From NCBI GenBank assembly GCA_913019965.1, contig CAJVZR010000036.1, positions 1 through 39,367 on the forward strand: a stretch of 39,367 nucleotides of DNA. The letters are read 5' to 3'. Under the pieces are notes generated by a model that saw nothing but the letters and a program-made list of their open reading frames with translations, searched no databases and was not told the DNA's origin. This stretch comes from an uncultured Oleispira sp. Lineage in GTDB: Bacteria > Pseudomonadota > Gammaproteobacteria > Pseudomonadales > Oceanobacteraceae. This document shows, piece by piece, positions 1-8,740 of this stretch. Position 1 is the first letter of the stretch; the number at the start of each line of letters is the position of its first letter. The position numbers and the translations under genes are program-made.

Positions 1-375
1 GCTGGCGGTGAAGTGATTGGGGTGACGGTGAAAGCTCTGCACGATAAAGAGATCTTTCATAATGGCTTAACCCAACTGCACATCACGGCCAACATGCACG
101 AGCGTAAATCTATGATGGCCGAGCTTGCCGATGGTTTTATTACCTTTCCTGGGGGCATAGGCACGTTTGAGGAGTTCTTTGAGGTGTATACCTGGAAGAA
201 ACTCGGCTTTCATAACAAGCCGTGTGCACTACTGAATGTGAATAACTACTTTGGCCCTATGATTCAGATGCTGAATAACGCGGAAGAGGAAGGTTTTTTA
301 CAGGCAGAAGATAAAGCCTTGTTAGTTCAAGGCAATAATGTGGTTGAGCTGTTGGATCAGATGCTAATTAATTAA
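1..375 (+). CDS. LOG-family nucleotide phosphoribohydrolase (partial, 5' end missing)
   Basis: The reading frame is open from base 1, so this is the C-terminal part of a gene that begins outside the window; the GTG at 13 is internal. The motif PGGIGTFEEFFE is the PGGxGTxxE signature of the LOG / 'lysine decarboxylase-like' Rossmann family. Characterised members remove ribose 5-phosphate from nucleoside 5'-monophosphates such as cytokinin ribotides and AMP. The acidic residues after GGxGT carry the catalytic Glu in this family. The conserved R (HERKSMM) upstream of the motif is also present. It is cytosolic and probably a homodimer. Its 3' end overlaps the convergent RES toxin gene by 12 nt. 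The family is secure; the physiological substrate cannot be told from sequence. Confidence 0.85.
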   Translation, partial: AGGEVIGVTVKALHDKEIFHNGLTQLHITANMHERKSMMAELADGFITFPGGIGTFEEFFEVYTWKKLGFHNKPCALLNVNNYFGPMIQMLNNAEEEGFLQAEDKALLVQGNNVVELLDQMLIN

Positions 376-813
376 GCGCTGATCAAACGGACAATGCCTA
401 ACCGAATCAATCTGTATTTTATCCGCGTCAGAATGGCGCGGGTTAAATAAATAGTTATAGCTCTCAGGAATAATAGCACTAGGCACTTTTAATAATACGC
501 TGCTCGCCGACATTAACCATTCATCGCCAATTGCCCGAGTATACTCTTGATTACTCTGCCAATCAGTCATTAAGGCATCCTGACTTAGCTGGGCAATAGC
601 AATATTTTCTTCTGCAGTGACCGCTAATAGCTGGAAGCTGTCAGGCACTTCATCCGGAGACAATTCAAAATGCACCAAGGTTTCCAGCATCGCCAAGGCG
701 ACACTTTCCCCTAGATAAACGATTGGAATACCACGATTATGCCAACGTCCAGCAGCCTTTAAACCACCAGCACCAGTTAAATCGGCATAATTACTAATAC
801 GCCATAATTTCAC
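364..813 (-). CDS. RES-domain toxin of an Xre/RES toxin-antitoxin pair
   Basis: A 149-residue protein matching the RES family: GGLKAAGRWHNRG at about residues 16-28, then IVYLGES and the ALAMLETLVH helix, and a C-terminal NYLFNPRH motif. R23, Y33 and E44 fit the Arg-Tyr-Glu set used by known RES toxins. Characterised members degrade NAD+ (hydrolysis or phosphorolysis) and so stop growth until antitoxin is resupplied. The start overlaps the antitoxin stop by 4 nt (ATGA), the usual coupled arrangement. Its stop lies inside the last codons of the convergent LOG gene. Family and pairing are clear; the NAD+ activity is inferred from relatives. Confidence 0.88.
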   Translation of the reverse strand: MKLWRISNYADLTGAGGLKAAGRWHNRGIPIVYLGESVALAMLETLVHFELSPDEVPDSFQLLAVTAEENIAIAQLSQDALMTDWQSNQEYTRAIGDEWLMSASSVLLKVPSAIIPESYNYLFNPRHSDADKIQIDSVRHCPFDQRLIN

Positions 814-1292
814 GCAAAATAACCCGAATCAAGCTGCAATAACTGCTCTTCAACTAAGCGCGCTCCAGCTTCTGTTTTCATCACCTCGATGGCATTCATG
901 CCTTCAAAGCTCTGACGAGTTTTATGCAACCACTTCATGGCTTTTTCTTGATTGGAAAAAACGGTTTGCGCTAAAGAATAAATACTGGCAACACGTAATA
1001 AGCGCCCAGATTCATCAGCAGTTAATTTATCATTCTTACTCTTGCGGTGTGATAACGTACGAGGAGCGACAACCCAATCGAGTTCGCCTTTATCAAAGCC
1101 AAAGGCATAAAGCACAGAGACAAGTTCTGGCTGAACCCCATCGCGACTGATACGAGCAATATCCGCGTTGGTATAAATTTCGGTACCTAGCTGCTTACCC
1201 ATTACTTCAAAAGCACGGAGCTGTAAGCCGCGGTGTTTTGAGCTTTCTTGAATTTCTAACTTGGGGCGATATTCAATGAAGTTATCTTGCAT
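810..1292 (-). CDS. Xre/MbcA/ParS-type antitoxin (DUF2384)
   Basis: A 160-residue protein upstream of the RES toxin and overlapping it by 4 nt. The N-terminal two thirds contain a helix-turn-helix-like stretch (NADIARISRDGVQPELVSVL) preceding the VVAPRTLSHRK segment typical of this family. The C-terminal region (SNQEKAMKWLHKTRQSF ... ARLVEEQLLQLDSGYFA) is the MbcA/ParS toxin-binding domain that plugs the RES active site. The C-terminal residues are expected to enter the toxin pocket. Such antitoxins repress their own operon through a palindromic operator, and a perfect 14-bp inverted repeat sits 18 nt before the start codon. Assignment as antitoxin is confident; neutralisation of this particular toxin is inferred from the operon structure. 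Confidence 0.88.
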   Translation of the reverse strand: MQDNFIEYRPKLEIQESSKHRGLQLRAFEVMGKQLGTEIYTNADIARISRDGVQPELVSVLYAFGFDKGELDWVVAPRTLSHRKSKNDKLTADESGRLLRVASIYSLAQTVFSNQEKAMKWLHKTRQSFEGMNAIEVMKTEAGARLVEEQLLQLDSGYFA

Positions 1293-1310
1293 GATTCCTG
1301 CTCGAGTAAT

Positions 1311-1354
1311 TTAGCAATATGCCAATTATAGCTGGCATATTGCTAATCATGCAA
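1311..1354 (-). promoter_or_regulatory. Toxin-antitoxin promoter with palindromic operator
   Basis: A perfect 14-bp inverted repeat (arms 1311-1324 and 1333-1346, TTAGCAATATGCCA and its complement) is separated by 8 nt. Read on the minus strand, the centre contains TATAAT (1330-1325), with TTGCAT (1354-1349) 18 nt upstream as a -35. A repressor on this dyad would cover the -10 box. It lies 18 nt upstream of the antitoxin ATG, as expected for an autoregulated toxin-antitoxin operon. Confidence 0.75.
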
Positions 1355-1389
1355 CTTTAGCCATGATTCACGGGATATTCGACAGGGAC

Positions 1390-1932
1390 TTACTGGGCTA
1401 AAAAGTGCTCACGGTAATACTTCATTTCTGCAATGGATTCTAAAATATCGTCCAATGCTTTATGCGATCCACTCTTCTTAAAGCCGGGTAAGATCGAAGG
1501 CTTCCAACGCTTAGCCAGCTCTTTTAAGGTGCTGACATCAATATTGCGATAATGCATATATTCTTCTAAAAGTGGCATTTGCTTCACTAAAAAGCGGCGA
1601 TCTTGGTGAATGCTGTTGCCACATAATGGTGAGTGACCTTTTTTTACATGCTGCTCAACAAATTCTAGCGTCTGTTTTTCAGCCTCCGCCATGCTCACTG
1701 TGCTGGTTTTTACTCGCTCTACTAAGCCAGAATTGCCATGAGTTTTGACGTTCCAAGCATCCATCTTTGCCAGCTCAGAATCTGGCTGATGCACAGCAAT
1801 GACGGGGCCTTCAGCGACGATATTCAACTGATCATCGGTGATAATAGTCGCGATTTCTATAATCACGTTATCTTCAGGATCCAGTCCTGTCATCTCTAGG
1901 TCCATCCAGACCAAGGTATCGGTTCGACTCAT
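1390..1932 (-). CDS. orn: Oligoribonuclease
   Basis: A 180-residue DEDDh exonuclease, the family's usual length. [12 protein letters not shown] (about residues 9-20) gives the first Asp and Glu, [11 protein letters not shown] the third acidic motif, and HKALDDI (about 158-164) the catalytic His and final Asp. Orn degrades 2-5 nt RNAs, including pGpG from cyclic-di-GMP breakdown, to mononucleotides in the cytosol as a homodimer. It is divergent from rsgA with only about 76 bp between start codons, the same neighbour pair as in Pseudomonas and many other gammaproteobacteria. ATG start with the family-typical N-terminus. Confidence 0.97.
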   Translation of the reverse strand: MSRTDTLVWMDLEMTGLDPEDNVIIEIATIITDDQLNIVAEGPVIAVHQPDSELAKMDAWNVKTHGNSGLVERVKTSTVSMAEAEKQTLEFVEQHVKKGHSPLCGNSIHQDRRFLVKQMPLLEEYMHYRNIDVSTLKELAKRWKPSILPGFKKSGSHKALDDILESIAEMKYYREHFLAQ

Positions 1933-2008
1933 TTTTGCTGCAACTCCTAATCAATGGATGTAGTTTAGCAACTTGCGTCCGCCGCGGCCAACACGGACAA
2001 TAGCGCCT

Positions 2009-3055
2009 ATGGCCAAAAGAAAATTAAATAAACGTCAGAAATGGCGTATCGAAAAGATTCAACAAGAACGTACCGACCGTGCGTCACGTAAAGAATCAGA
2101 CATTACTGAGCAGCTAACCGGCAATGATTTAGGACCTGAATTACAGGGCATGATCATCGCGCACTTTGGCACGCAAGTAGAAGTCGAATCCTTAGAGAGC
2201 ATAGAAAAGGGCATCTTTGATGATACTCGCCGCTGCTATATGCGTGCGAACCTAGGTTCTCTGGTGACGGGTGACAAGGTTATCTATCGCATGGACAAGG
2301 ATGAGCTCGGTGTTGTAGTCGCAACCCTACCTCGTGAAAGCGAGCTATCACGGCCGAACCCTTATAACGAGATTAAACCCGTTGCCGCCAATATCGACTT
2401 TATTGTCTTGGTGGTTGCCTGTGAACCCGTGGTCCATTCCAATCTTATCGATCGCTATTTAGTCGCTGCAGAGAACTGCAACATCGAGCCGATTATCCTG
2501 CTCAATAAAACCGATTTACTCGACGAAAAAACCGGACCTTACATGCATAGCATGATGGCGGATTATGAAAAGCTGGGTTATCAAACGATGACCTTGTCGA
2601 TCAAGCAAGAAGATGGCTTAGAAGAACTGAAACAGAAACTGAATGATCGCATCAGTGTTTTTGTTGGTCAGTCGGGGGTAGGTAAATCTAGCCTGATTCA
2701 AGTACTGCTGCCCGAGCAAGAGTTAAAAGTGGGCGCACTTTCTCATGCCAGTAAAAAAGGTCGTCATACCACTACCACGGCGCGTTTATATCACTTCCCT
2801 GCGGGGGGCGATTTAATCGATTCCCCAGGAATTCGTGAGTTTGGTTTATGGCACATGGAGCCGGATGATGTACTGTATGGCTTTAAAGAATTACGCGATA
2901 TGATTGGTCACTGTAAATTCCGCGACTGTCAGCATGAGTTAGAACCTAAGTGTGCGATTCGTGAAAGCTTGGAAGAAGGTAAGATCAGCCAATCTCGTTT
3001 TGATAGTTATAAACGTATTTTGGCAACGCTTGGGGAATTTGATAAAGGCTTTTAA
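2009..3055 (+). CDS. rsgA: Ribosome small-subunit-dependent GTPase A
   Basis: RsgA is a circularly permuted GTPase that checks late 30S subunit maturation near the decoding centre. I chose the ATG at 2009 (MAKRKLNKRQKW), giving 348 residues with the family's basic N-terminus; a longer frame from a TTG at 1973 adds an atypical arginine/proline-rich leader. An OB-fold occupies about 45-115, then the permuted G motifs: NKTD near 166, GQSGVGKS near 220, DSPG near 271. A C-terminal zinc knuckle follows, with C301, C306, H308 and C314. It is divergent from orn and followed directly by a strong hairpin terminator. Confidence 0.96.
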   Translation: MAKRKLNKRQKWRIEKIQQERTDRASRKESDITEQLTGNDLGPELQGMIIAHFGTQVEVESLESIEKGIFDDTRRCYMRANLGSLVTGDKVIYRMDKDELGVVVATLPRESELSRPNPYNEIKPVAANIDFIVLVVACEPVVHSNLIDRYLVAAENCNIEPIILLNKTDLLDEKTGPYMHSMMADYEKLGYQTMTLSIKQEDGLEELKQKLNDRISVFVGQSGVGKSSLIQVLLPEQELKVGALSHASKKGRHTTTTARLYHFPAGGDLIDSPGIREFGLWHMEPDDVLYGFKELRDMIGHCKFRDCQHELEPKCAIRESLEEGKISQSRFDSYKRILATLGEFDKGF

Positions 3056-3063
3056 ATAAGCAT

Positions 3064-3093
3064 AAAAAAGGCTTCGAATGAGAAGCCTTTTTT
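3064..3093. terminator. Bidirectional intrinsic terminator, rsgA/motB
   Basis: A perfect 12-bp inverted repeat (3064-3075 and 3082-3093) with a 6-nt loop. The arm AAGGCTTC is bordered by A6 on the left and T6 on the right, so it can end transcription from rsgA on the plus strand and from motB on the minus strand. Confidence 0.9.
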
Positions 3094-3117
3094 AATTTCT
3101 ATTCTAATAAACCGTTA

Positions 3118-4134
3118 CTACCAAAAGCTCTCTTGTTGGTTCGGTGGTGTATCGTAGCTGTTATCTAAACGCTCACGCTCTTCTTTTATTCTATTGATTA
3201 ATGAGCCCGAGGTATTAATCACAGGTTTGCGGGCATCTTGATTCTGGCCCTCTTCGTTAATGAATTTTGGTCCATTACCTCCACTGCGTGATTCAATGCC
3301 CTCTTGAGCTTGCTTATTTAATAACACAATTGCTATACGACGGTTAATATCACTCTCAGGATTATTAATATCGAGAGGGGCGGTATCGCCCATTCCTAAA
3401 ATTTGTGCGATTTGTGATTTCTCGATTCCCGCTTCCATCAAAGCACGGCGAGCAGCATTTGCACGCTTAGCTGATAACTCCCAATTCACATCGTCCTCTG
3501 GATTATTTTGATAATAAGCATCCGCATCGGTATGGCCCGTGATCGATAACTTATTTTCTACTGTCATCAACATAGGGGCCAGTTCATACAGAATATCTTC
3601 GCTGTAATACTTCAATACCGCACTACCCGCGTTAAACATGGGGCGTTTTGTTTGATCAACAATTTGAATGCGCAAACCTTCTGTCGTGATATCGATGGTC
3701 ATTTGATTTTTAAATGGGCTCAACGTAGGGCTGGCTTCAATCTTCGCTTCAATCTCTGCTTTTAATTGCTCCAAACGTTTTCTTTCAATCGCTTCGGCTA
3801 AGCTCTCGATTTCTTCTGCTTGCAGAATCTTTTCAGGATCAAGGGTTTCAGATACAGCCGTTTCATCGGCGGTCGTTGGCGTTCCCCCTAGATCAATCAC
3901 ATAGGGACTCGGAATTCGTTTACCATCTTCCCAAGCTTGTGGATCTTGGAAATAACCCGCGATGGCTTCACGCTCTTGCTCATTGGATGAATTTGTTAAC
4001 CAAAGCACAATAAAAAGCGCCATCATAGCAATGGCAAAATCGGCCATGGCGACTTTCCAGGCGCCACCATGCTCTTCATGGCGACCCTTTTTAACCCGAC
4101 GAACAATGATATTACGCTGGCCTAGGTTCTCCAT
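3118..4134 (-). CDS. motB: Flagellar motor stator protein MotB
   Basis: A 338-residue inner-membrane protein that anchors the flagellar stator to peptidoglycan. A short basic N-terminus precedes one membrane segment at about 28-48 (VAMADFAIAMMALFIVLWLT). D32 in this helix matches the proton-accepting Asp of MotB. A periplasmic linker with a Glu-rich coiled region (about 100-140) follows, then an OmpA-like domain at about 165-280 (SITGHTDAD ... ELSAKRANAARRALMEAG ... NRRIAIVL). The hydrophilic tail after 280 is longer than in E. coli. It lies 13 nt downstream of motA in the same operon. The mot pair beside orn/rsgA, away from other flagellar genes, is as in Pseudomonas. Confidence 0.95.
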   Translation of the reverse strand: MENLGQRNIIVRRVKKGRHEEHGGAWKVAMADFAIAMMALFIVLWLTNSSNEQEREAIAGYFQDPQAWEDGKRIPSPYVIDLGGTPTTADETAVSETLDPEKILQAEEIESLAEAIERKRLEQLKAEIEAKIEASPTLSPFKNQMTIDITTEGLRIQIVDQTKRPMFNAGSAVLKYYSEDILYELAPMLMTVENKLSITGHTDADAYYQNNPEDDVNWELSAKRANAARRALMEAGIEKSQIAQILGMGDTAPLDINNPESDINRRIAIVLLNKQAQEGIESRSGGNGPKFINEEGQNQDARKPVINTSGSLINRIKEERERLDNSYDTPPNQQESFW

Positions 4135-4147
4135 TCATAGCTCTCCA

Positions 4148-4999
4148 TTAGCGGCCACGTACCTTGCTATCCACTTCATCAAACGTAGGACGACCATGGG
4201 TGAATAAAGATTTACGACCAAATTCAATCGCTAATTGGGGAGCTAAACCGTTCATTGAAGCGATGATAGAAGCCTTGGCGGCATCGTATAATTTTATTTC
4301 ATCCTCTGCGATGTGTTTCATGCGAGTACTGATCGGTCCAACAAGACCATAAGCAAACAATACCCCCATAAATGTCCCAACTAATGCCGCTGCAACGTGC
4401 TTACCAATGACTGCGGGGTCTCCGCCAATCGATGCCATGGTAATAACAATCCCTAATACCGCAGCCACAATACCAAACCCCGGCAAAGCATCTGCAACCT
4501 TACCTAGCGCCGAACCGGGTTGTTCGAGTTCGTGAAGGCGGGCATCAATTTCTTGATCCATCAAGGCTTCTAATTCGTGGGAGGCTAAATTACCTGAGGA
4601 AATAATTCGGAAATAATCGGCGATAAATCTCGCTAATGCTTCATTCATTAAGATCGCGGGATAGCGAGCAAAAATAGCACTGGAGTGTGGATTTTCCACA
4701 TCCGACTCAATAGCCATCATACCTTCGCGCCGAGACTTATTTAAAATGTCATAAATTAAACCTAATACATCCAGACACATGGCCTTATTAACTTTTGAAC
4801 CGAGTACCACTTGTGGCATTAACTTCAAAGTATCAATGATTAAGTGAAAAGGGTTTGATATTAAATAAGCACCACCAGCAGCGCCCATAATAATCATGAC
4901 TTCAAATGGCTGCCATAGCGCGGCTAGCTGGCCATGAGACAAAACAAAGCCCCAACCAACACTACCAAATACAACGATTATTCCAATTATAAACAGCAT
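4148..4999 (-). CDS. motA: Flagellar motor stator protein MotA
   Basis: A 283-residue polytopic membrane protein, the family's usual length. Two N-terminal membrane helices (about 1-22 and 33-52) are followed by a large cytoplasmic loop that contacts FliG. Two more helices follow, including ADALPGFGIVAAVLGIVITM (about 165-185), which contains the conserved proline, and AAALVGTFMGVLFAYGLVGP (about 200-222). MotA and MotB form the proton channel driving flagellar rotation. First gene of a motA-motB operon, divergent from the HDOD gene across a 137-bp spacer. I saw no clear FliA-type promoter in that spacer. Confidence 0.95.
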   Translation of the reverse strand: MLFIIGIIVVFGSVGWGFVLSHGQLAALWQPFEVMIIMGAAGGAYLISNPFHLIIDTLKLMPQVVLGSKVNKAMCLDVLGLIYDILNKSRREGMMAIESDVENPHSSAIFARYPAILMNEALARFIADYFRIISSGNLASHELEALMDQEIDARLHELEQPGSALGKVADALPGFGIVAAVLGIVITMASIGGDPAVIGKHVAAALVGTFMGVLFAYGLVGPISTRMKHIAEDEIKLYDAAKASIIASMNGLAPQLAIEFGRKSLFTHGRPTFDEVDSKVRGR

Positions 5000-5136
5000 G
5001 TGAACCGTTCCAGGTTGTTCAACTAACGTCCTTAAACTTAAATATGATGGTAAAAGTCATGAAGGAAAATAAGCAGCTTCGGTGAAACTGACTATAGTAA
5101 GTAAAGGTTATATTTAGAGTTTTCTCAAATTTACAG

Positions 5137-6777
5137 ATGACATTAAATACAAGTAAGTCACTTTCATTGCCAAACGCTGAAGATTGGCAATCGGTGCAAA
5201 GTTTTCACAAGTTTCCAATTCTGCCCAGTACGCGCTCGGCTTTCCAACAGCTTATGCGTAAGGCAAGCTTGAGCTTTGATGGGTTAGCTAAAATAGCAGA
5301 GCAAGATCCGGCGATTTGTTTGCAGATGCTATTACGCATTAAAAAGCGCAATCCCGCTAGTCTTGATCAAGTTAGTAGTGCGGCAGGGTGTATTTCACTT
5401 TTGGGGATGGAAGAAGTCGTTCGCTTAGTGAAACAGCTTCCGGTTCTAGAAGCGATACCCCATAAGCGCTCAGAACGTAATTATATGGCATCCCTACATA
5501 GCGCTGTATTGGCTGGCCAATTAGCGGCCTCTTGGTGTAAACATAAACCTGGGCTTAACCCACATCAGGCTCAATGGGCCGCAATGCTGACAACCGCTCC
5601 GTTTTGGTCGTGGCAATTGCGACAGGTTAGCAACAGTCAAAGCATGCTCAATGAACTGAGTTTTGGGAGTGATATCATACCCGCTTTAGAAGCTAATTTT
5701 GGCAGTCTAACCAAAGGTCGCTTAGCTCAATGGCGTAAGCTATCACATACTTTAGCACTGCCGGCTATTTGCCAGTCCTTATGGCATCAAGAGCGTTGGC
5801 CAAAAGCAAAAGAATGGCAGGCATTATTCCTATCGCCTCTTAGCAAGATCGATGGTCACCGTGCACTGAAGCATCAATGCCAGCAACCTGAGTTACTGAT
5901 CTTTTTTGCGAATATCTTAGCCAGCCAATACCGTATCGGCGCCTATCGACCTAAGAGTCATCGCTGGTTACGCCTGAGTGCTCATTTTTTAAATAAAGAA
6001 CCTCAGATCATTCACCAAGAAGTTATTCAGCAGAGTATTACCTTGGCCAAGCATGGGCGCATGCTAACAACGGTGAATAGTTTACTGGCCCCTCGATGTG
6101 ACTCCCTTCCGATTAGCCCTGTTTATCATTGTGAAAAGGCGGTGGCTGAAATGAAGATGGAGAGAGAAGGCCCTAAAGCGGTAACGAATACGGTAAAAAA
6201 AGCGCGCCAAGTTAATCAAAAGCTCCTCAAGAACCTAATGACTCAGCTAAATGAAATGCCTGAAAGTTTTGGTGATCTGCATTATTTAATGCGCTCTGTG
6301 CTGAAAGGGGTGACCGAAGGGATTGGTTTAAAGCACGCCTATATCATGGTTCAGAATAAAATCGGCACCGCGGCTAAAGTTTATTATCAACAGGGATTAG
6401 CTGAAACAGATCCGCTTTGTCATTTTAGTATTGAGCTCGATAGCGCCAGTATTTTCAAAAAGATGTTAGAAAAACCAGCCAGTTTGATGATTACCGATCA
6501 GAACCGGGAAAAGATGCTTAGGGGAATAACTCCTGCTCAGCTTAACGTATTACCCGAGCAATTTATGATGATGTCACTCTTCTCTAACAAGAGGCCTATC
6601 GGAATTGTTTTTGCAGATTTGGGCAGCGCTCCTTATAACCCGCCGATGCAACCTTCTGAATATATGGCATTCAAAACCCTATGCGCGGCCGCAAGCCAAA
6701 GCTTAGGAAAGCTGGCACTAGCGACTCAAAGAAAAAACAAAGCGAATAAAGCCTTAGTAAATAAAAACCGGGCCTGA
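5137..6777 (+). CDS. HDOD-domain protein
   Basis: A 546-residue cytosolic protein with an HDOD domain at about 20-230 (FHKFPILPSTRSAFQQLMRK ... GCISLLGMEEVVRLVKQLP). HDOD is a metal-less HD-like fold used as a signalling scaffold. The rest of the protein is poorly conserved by eye. The C-terminal part (about 365-530, beginning NLMTQLNEMPESFGDL) is GAF-like in pattern, ending in a basic tail. An HDOD gene at the same place, between motA and rhdA, exists in Pseudomonas, where its role is also unclear; proximity to motA hints at motility or second-messenger signalling. Start ATG at 5137 has only a weak Shine-Dalgarno sequence. Domain call solid, function unknown. Confidence 0.8.
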   Translation: MTLNTSKSLSLPNAEDWQSVQSFHKFPILPSTRSAFQQLMRKASLSFDGLAKIAEQDPAICLQMLLRIKKRNPASLDQVSSAAGCISLLGMEEVVRLVKQLPVLEAIPHKRSERNYMASLHSAVLAGQLAASWCKHKPGLNPHQAQWAAMLTTAPFWSWQLRQVSNSQSMLNELSFGSDIIPALEANFGSLTKGRLAQWRKLSHTLALPAICQSLWHQERWPKAKEWQALFLSPLSKIDGHRALKHQCQQPELLIFFANILASQYRIGAYRPKSHRWLRLSAHFLNKEPQIIHQEVIQQSITLAKHGRMLTTVNSLLAPRCDSLPISPVYHCEKAVAEMKMEREGPKAVTNTVKKARQVNQKLLKNLMTQLNEMPESFGDLHYLMRSVLKGVTEGIGLKHAYIMVQNKIGTAAKVYYQQGLAETDPLCHFSIELDSASIFKKMLEKPASLMITDQNREKMLRGITPAQLNVLPEQFMMMSLFSNKRPIGIVFADLGSAPYNPPMQPSEYMAFKTLCAAASQSLGKLALATQRKNKANKALVNKNRA

Positions 6778-6838
6778 CAGCAGTCATTTGCCAGAGTACA
6801 ATGCGGTAAGTTTATTGAATTTTTTGACGGATAAAATG

Positions 6839-7663
6839 ATGTCTGCCTACCCATTATTACTTGAACCTGAAGAGCTACTTCCCCATCTGGGTGATGAGAA
6901 TCTATTAATCATCGATCAAAGCAAGATAGAAACCTACTTGAATGCTCATATACCCAACGCGATTCATTTAGATTTTAAAGATTTGCAACTCGGCCAAAAG
7001 CCAACTCCCGGTGCGCTACCAAGTCTTGAGCAACTCAGTGTTGTTTTTTCTAATCTCGGATTGACCCTAGATAAGCACGTCATTGTTTATGATGATGAAG
7101 GCGGTGGTTGGGCTGGTCGTTTAATCTGGGCATTGGACATGATTGGCCATAGCCGTTATTCCTACCTAAATGGTGGTATTCATGCTTGGTTACAAGCGGG
7201 CCTAGTAACTGAGCAAGGAATGCTGCCTATTGAACCCAGTGACTATACCGTCGCAGAACTTAATGATGATTTTCAACTCACAAAAGAGCAAATCCTTAGT
7301 CGCTTAGGACAAGATGATTTTGCAGTTTGGGATGCTCGCTCAGAAAAAGAGTATAGCGGTGAGAAGATCATCTCTATTCGTGGTGGCCACATTCCTGGTG
7401 CCGTTAATTATGAATGGACCAAGGGAATGGATACCGATCGTGGCTTGCGCATTAACAATTTAGAAGCCTTTGATACTCTTTTGAATTCTATGGGTTTAAC
7501 AAAAGACAAAGAAATTGCGACTCATTGCCAAACTCATCATAGATCTGGATTCACCTATTTAGTCGGCAAAATATTAGGCCGAAATATGAAGGCTTATGCC
7601 GGCTCTTGGGCTGAGTGGGGTAATGATACCGCTACGCCAATCAATGCAGGTAATAAACCTTAA
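6839..7663 (+). CDS. rhdA: Thiosulfate sulfurtransferase (rhodanese)
   Basis: A tandem-domain rhodanese: an inactive N-terminal rhodanese fold (about 1-130) and a catalytic C-terminal one. The active-site loop is CQTHHRSG, the form found in Azotobacter vinelandii RhdA. With the ATG at 6839 the nucleophile is Cys230, the same number as in that enzyme, which supports this start; an adjacent ATG at 6836 and a TTG at 6788 are alternatives. It moves sulfane sulfur from thiosulfate to cyanide or other thiophilic acceptors. The gene is 61 nt after the HDOD gene and just before psd, the same order as in Pseudomonas. Confidence 0.92.
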   Translation: MSAYPLLLEPEELLPHLGDENLLIIDQSKIETYLNAHIPNAIHLDFKDLQLGQKPTPGALPSLEQLSVVFSNLGLTLDKHVIVYDDEGGGWAGRLIWALDMIGHSRYSYLNGGIHAWLQAGLVTEQGMLPIEPSDYTVAELNDDFQLTKEQILSRLGQDDFAVWDARSEKEYSGEKIISIRGGHIPGAVNYEWTKGMDTDRGLRINNLEAFDTLLNSMGLTKDKEIATHCQTHHRSGFTYLVGKILGRNMKAYAGSWAEWGNDTATPINAGNKP

Positions 7664-7714
7664 GATTCAAATTTAGCAATCGTTTTTATACATTAAAATT
7701 ACAGGATTTATATT

Positions 7715-8593
7715 TTGGCTACTTCAATTAAAGATAAGTTATTTATCGCATTTCAATATGCAGTTCCTCAGCATTTATTATCACATTTGGTCGGTTGGTT
7801 TGCAGAAACCCGCATTGAATGGATAAAAAATCTATTCATTAGTAAATTCATCAAACAGTTTAATGTAAATATGGAAGAGGCCGAGCGCCAGACCCCTGAT
7901 GCATTTGAAAACTTTAATGATTTTTTCACCCGTGAATTAAAACCTGGCATGCGCATCATTGATGAGAATAGCAATGCCATTGTTTCTCCTGCTGATGGTG
8001 CTGTCAGCCAACTTGGCCCCATCGAAAATGGTCGAGTATTTCAAGCTAAGGGCCAGGATTATTCTTTAATCGAATTATTAGGCGGCAATAGCACAACCGC
8101 TGATGAATTTATGGGCGGACAATTTGCAACGGTTTATTTGTCACCAAAAGATTACCATCGTCTTCATATGCCGGTAACGGGTACCTTGCGTGAAATGATT
8201 TATGTACCAGGAGACCTATTCTCGGTTAACCAAACGACCGCGCAAAATGTGCCACGTTTATTCTCTCGTAACGAGCGAGTCGTCGCGATTTTTGATACTG
8301 AGCTTGGACCTATGGCACTGGTATTGGTTGGCGCAATGATTGTTGCAGGGATTGAAACCACATGGGCTGGTCGTATTACGCCGTTTGACCGCAATGTTCG
8401 TTCAATTAGCTATCCGACTACCGGAGAGAGCCAGCAACCGCTAACGATAGAGAAAGGTGAAGAGATGGGGCGTTTCTTCCTAGGTTCGACCATCGTCGTC
8501 TGCTTCGCTAAAGACAAAATGCATTGGCTAGAAGAAATGCAAGCTGAGCGTCCATTACGTCTAGGCGAAAGCATGGGTCTTACTTTGGAATAA
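7715..8593 (+). CDS. psd: Phosphatidylserine decarboxylase proenzyme
   Basis: A 292-residue inner-membrane enzyme that makes phosphatidylethanolamine from phosphatidylserine. The C-terminal LGST motif (G257-S258) is the self-cleavage site that yields the beta chain and the alpha chain with its pyruvoyl group. Conserved blocks include SPADGAVSQLG (catalytic Asp) and YLSPKDYHRLHMPVTG (His residues). I accept the TTG at 7715: the protein from there matches the family N-terminus (KDKLFIAFQYAVPQHLLSHL), and AGGA lies 10 nt upstream. It follows rhdA, as in Pseudomonas, and ends at a strong hairpin. Confidence 0.95.
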   Translation: MATSIKDKLFIAFQYAVPQHLLSHLVGWFAETRIEWIKNLFISKFIKQFNVNMEEAERQTPDAFENFNDFFTRELKPGMRIIDENSNAIVSPADGAVSQLGPIENGRVFQAKGQDYSLIELLGGNSTTADEFMGGQFATVYLSPKDYHRLHMPVTGTLREMIYVPGDLFSVNQTTAQNVPRLFSRNERVVAIFDTELGPMALVLVGAMIVAGIETTWAGRITPFDRNVRSISYPTTGESQQPLTIEKGEEMGRFFLGSTIVVCFAKDKMHWLEEMQAERPLRLGESMGLTLE

Positions 8594-8625
8594 GTAAAGA
8601 TTGAGTACAGCTTAACTCTACGTCT

Positions 8626-8651
8626 TGTAAGCCTACTAAAGTAGGCTTACA
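8626..8651 (+). terminator. Intrinsic terminator after psd
   Basis: A perfect 11-bp inverted repeat (8626-8636 and 8641-8651, core GTAAGCCTAC) with a 4-nt TAAA loop, followed by a broken T-rich run (TTATTTATGTTT). The stem is strong and the U-tract imperfect. Confidence 0.7.
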
Positions 8652-8740
8652 TTATTTATGTTTAATATAATTAAAACCAACCTTTATCACCACAACGTCT
8701 AGACTATTAAAAACCAATAATTATTAGGTAAATAATATTC

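Noticed and set aside
3962..4207. Plus-strand ORF across the motA-motB junction
   Set aside because: It is antisense to two well-supported genes and has no start signal or recognisable product.
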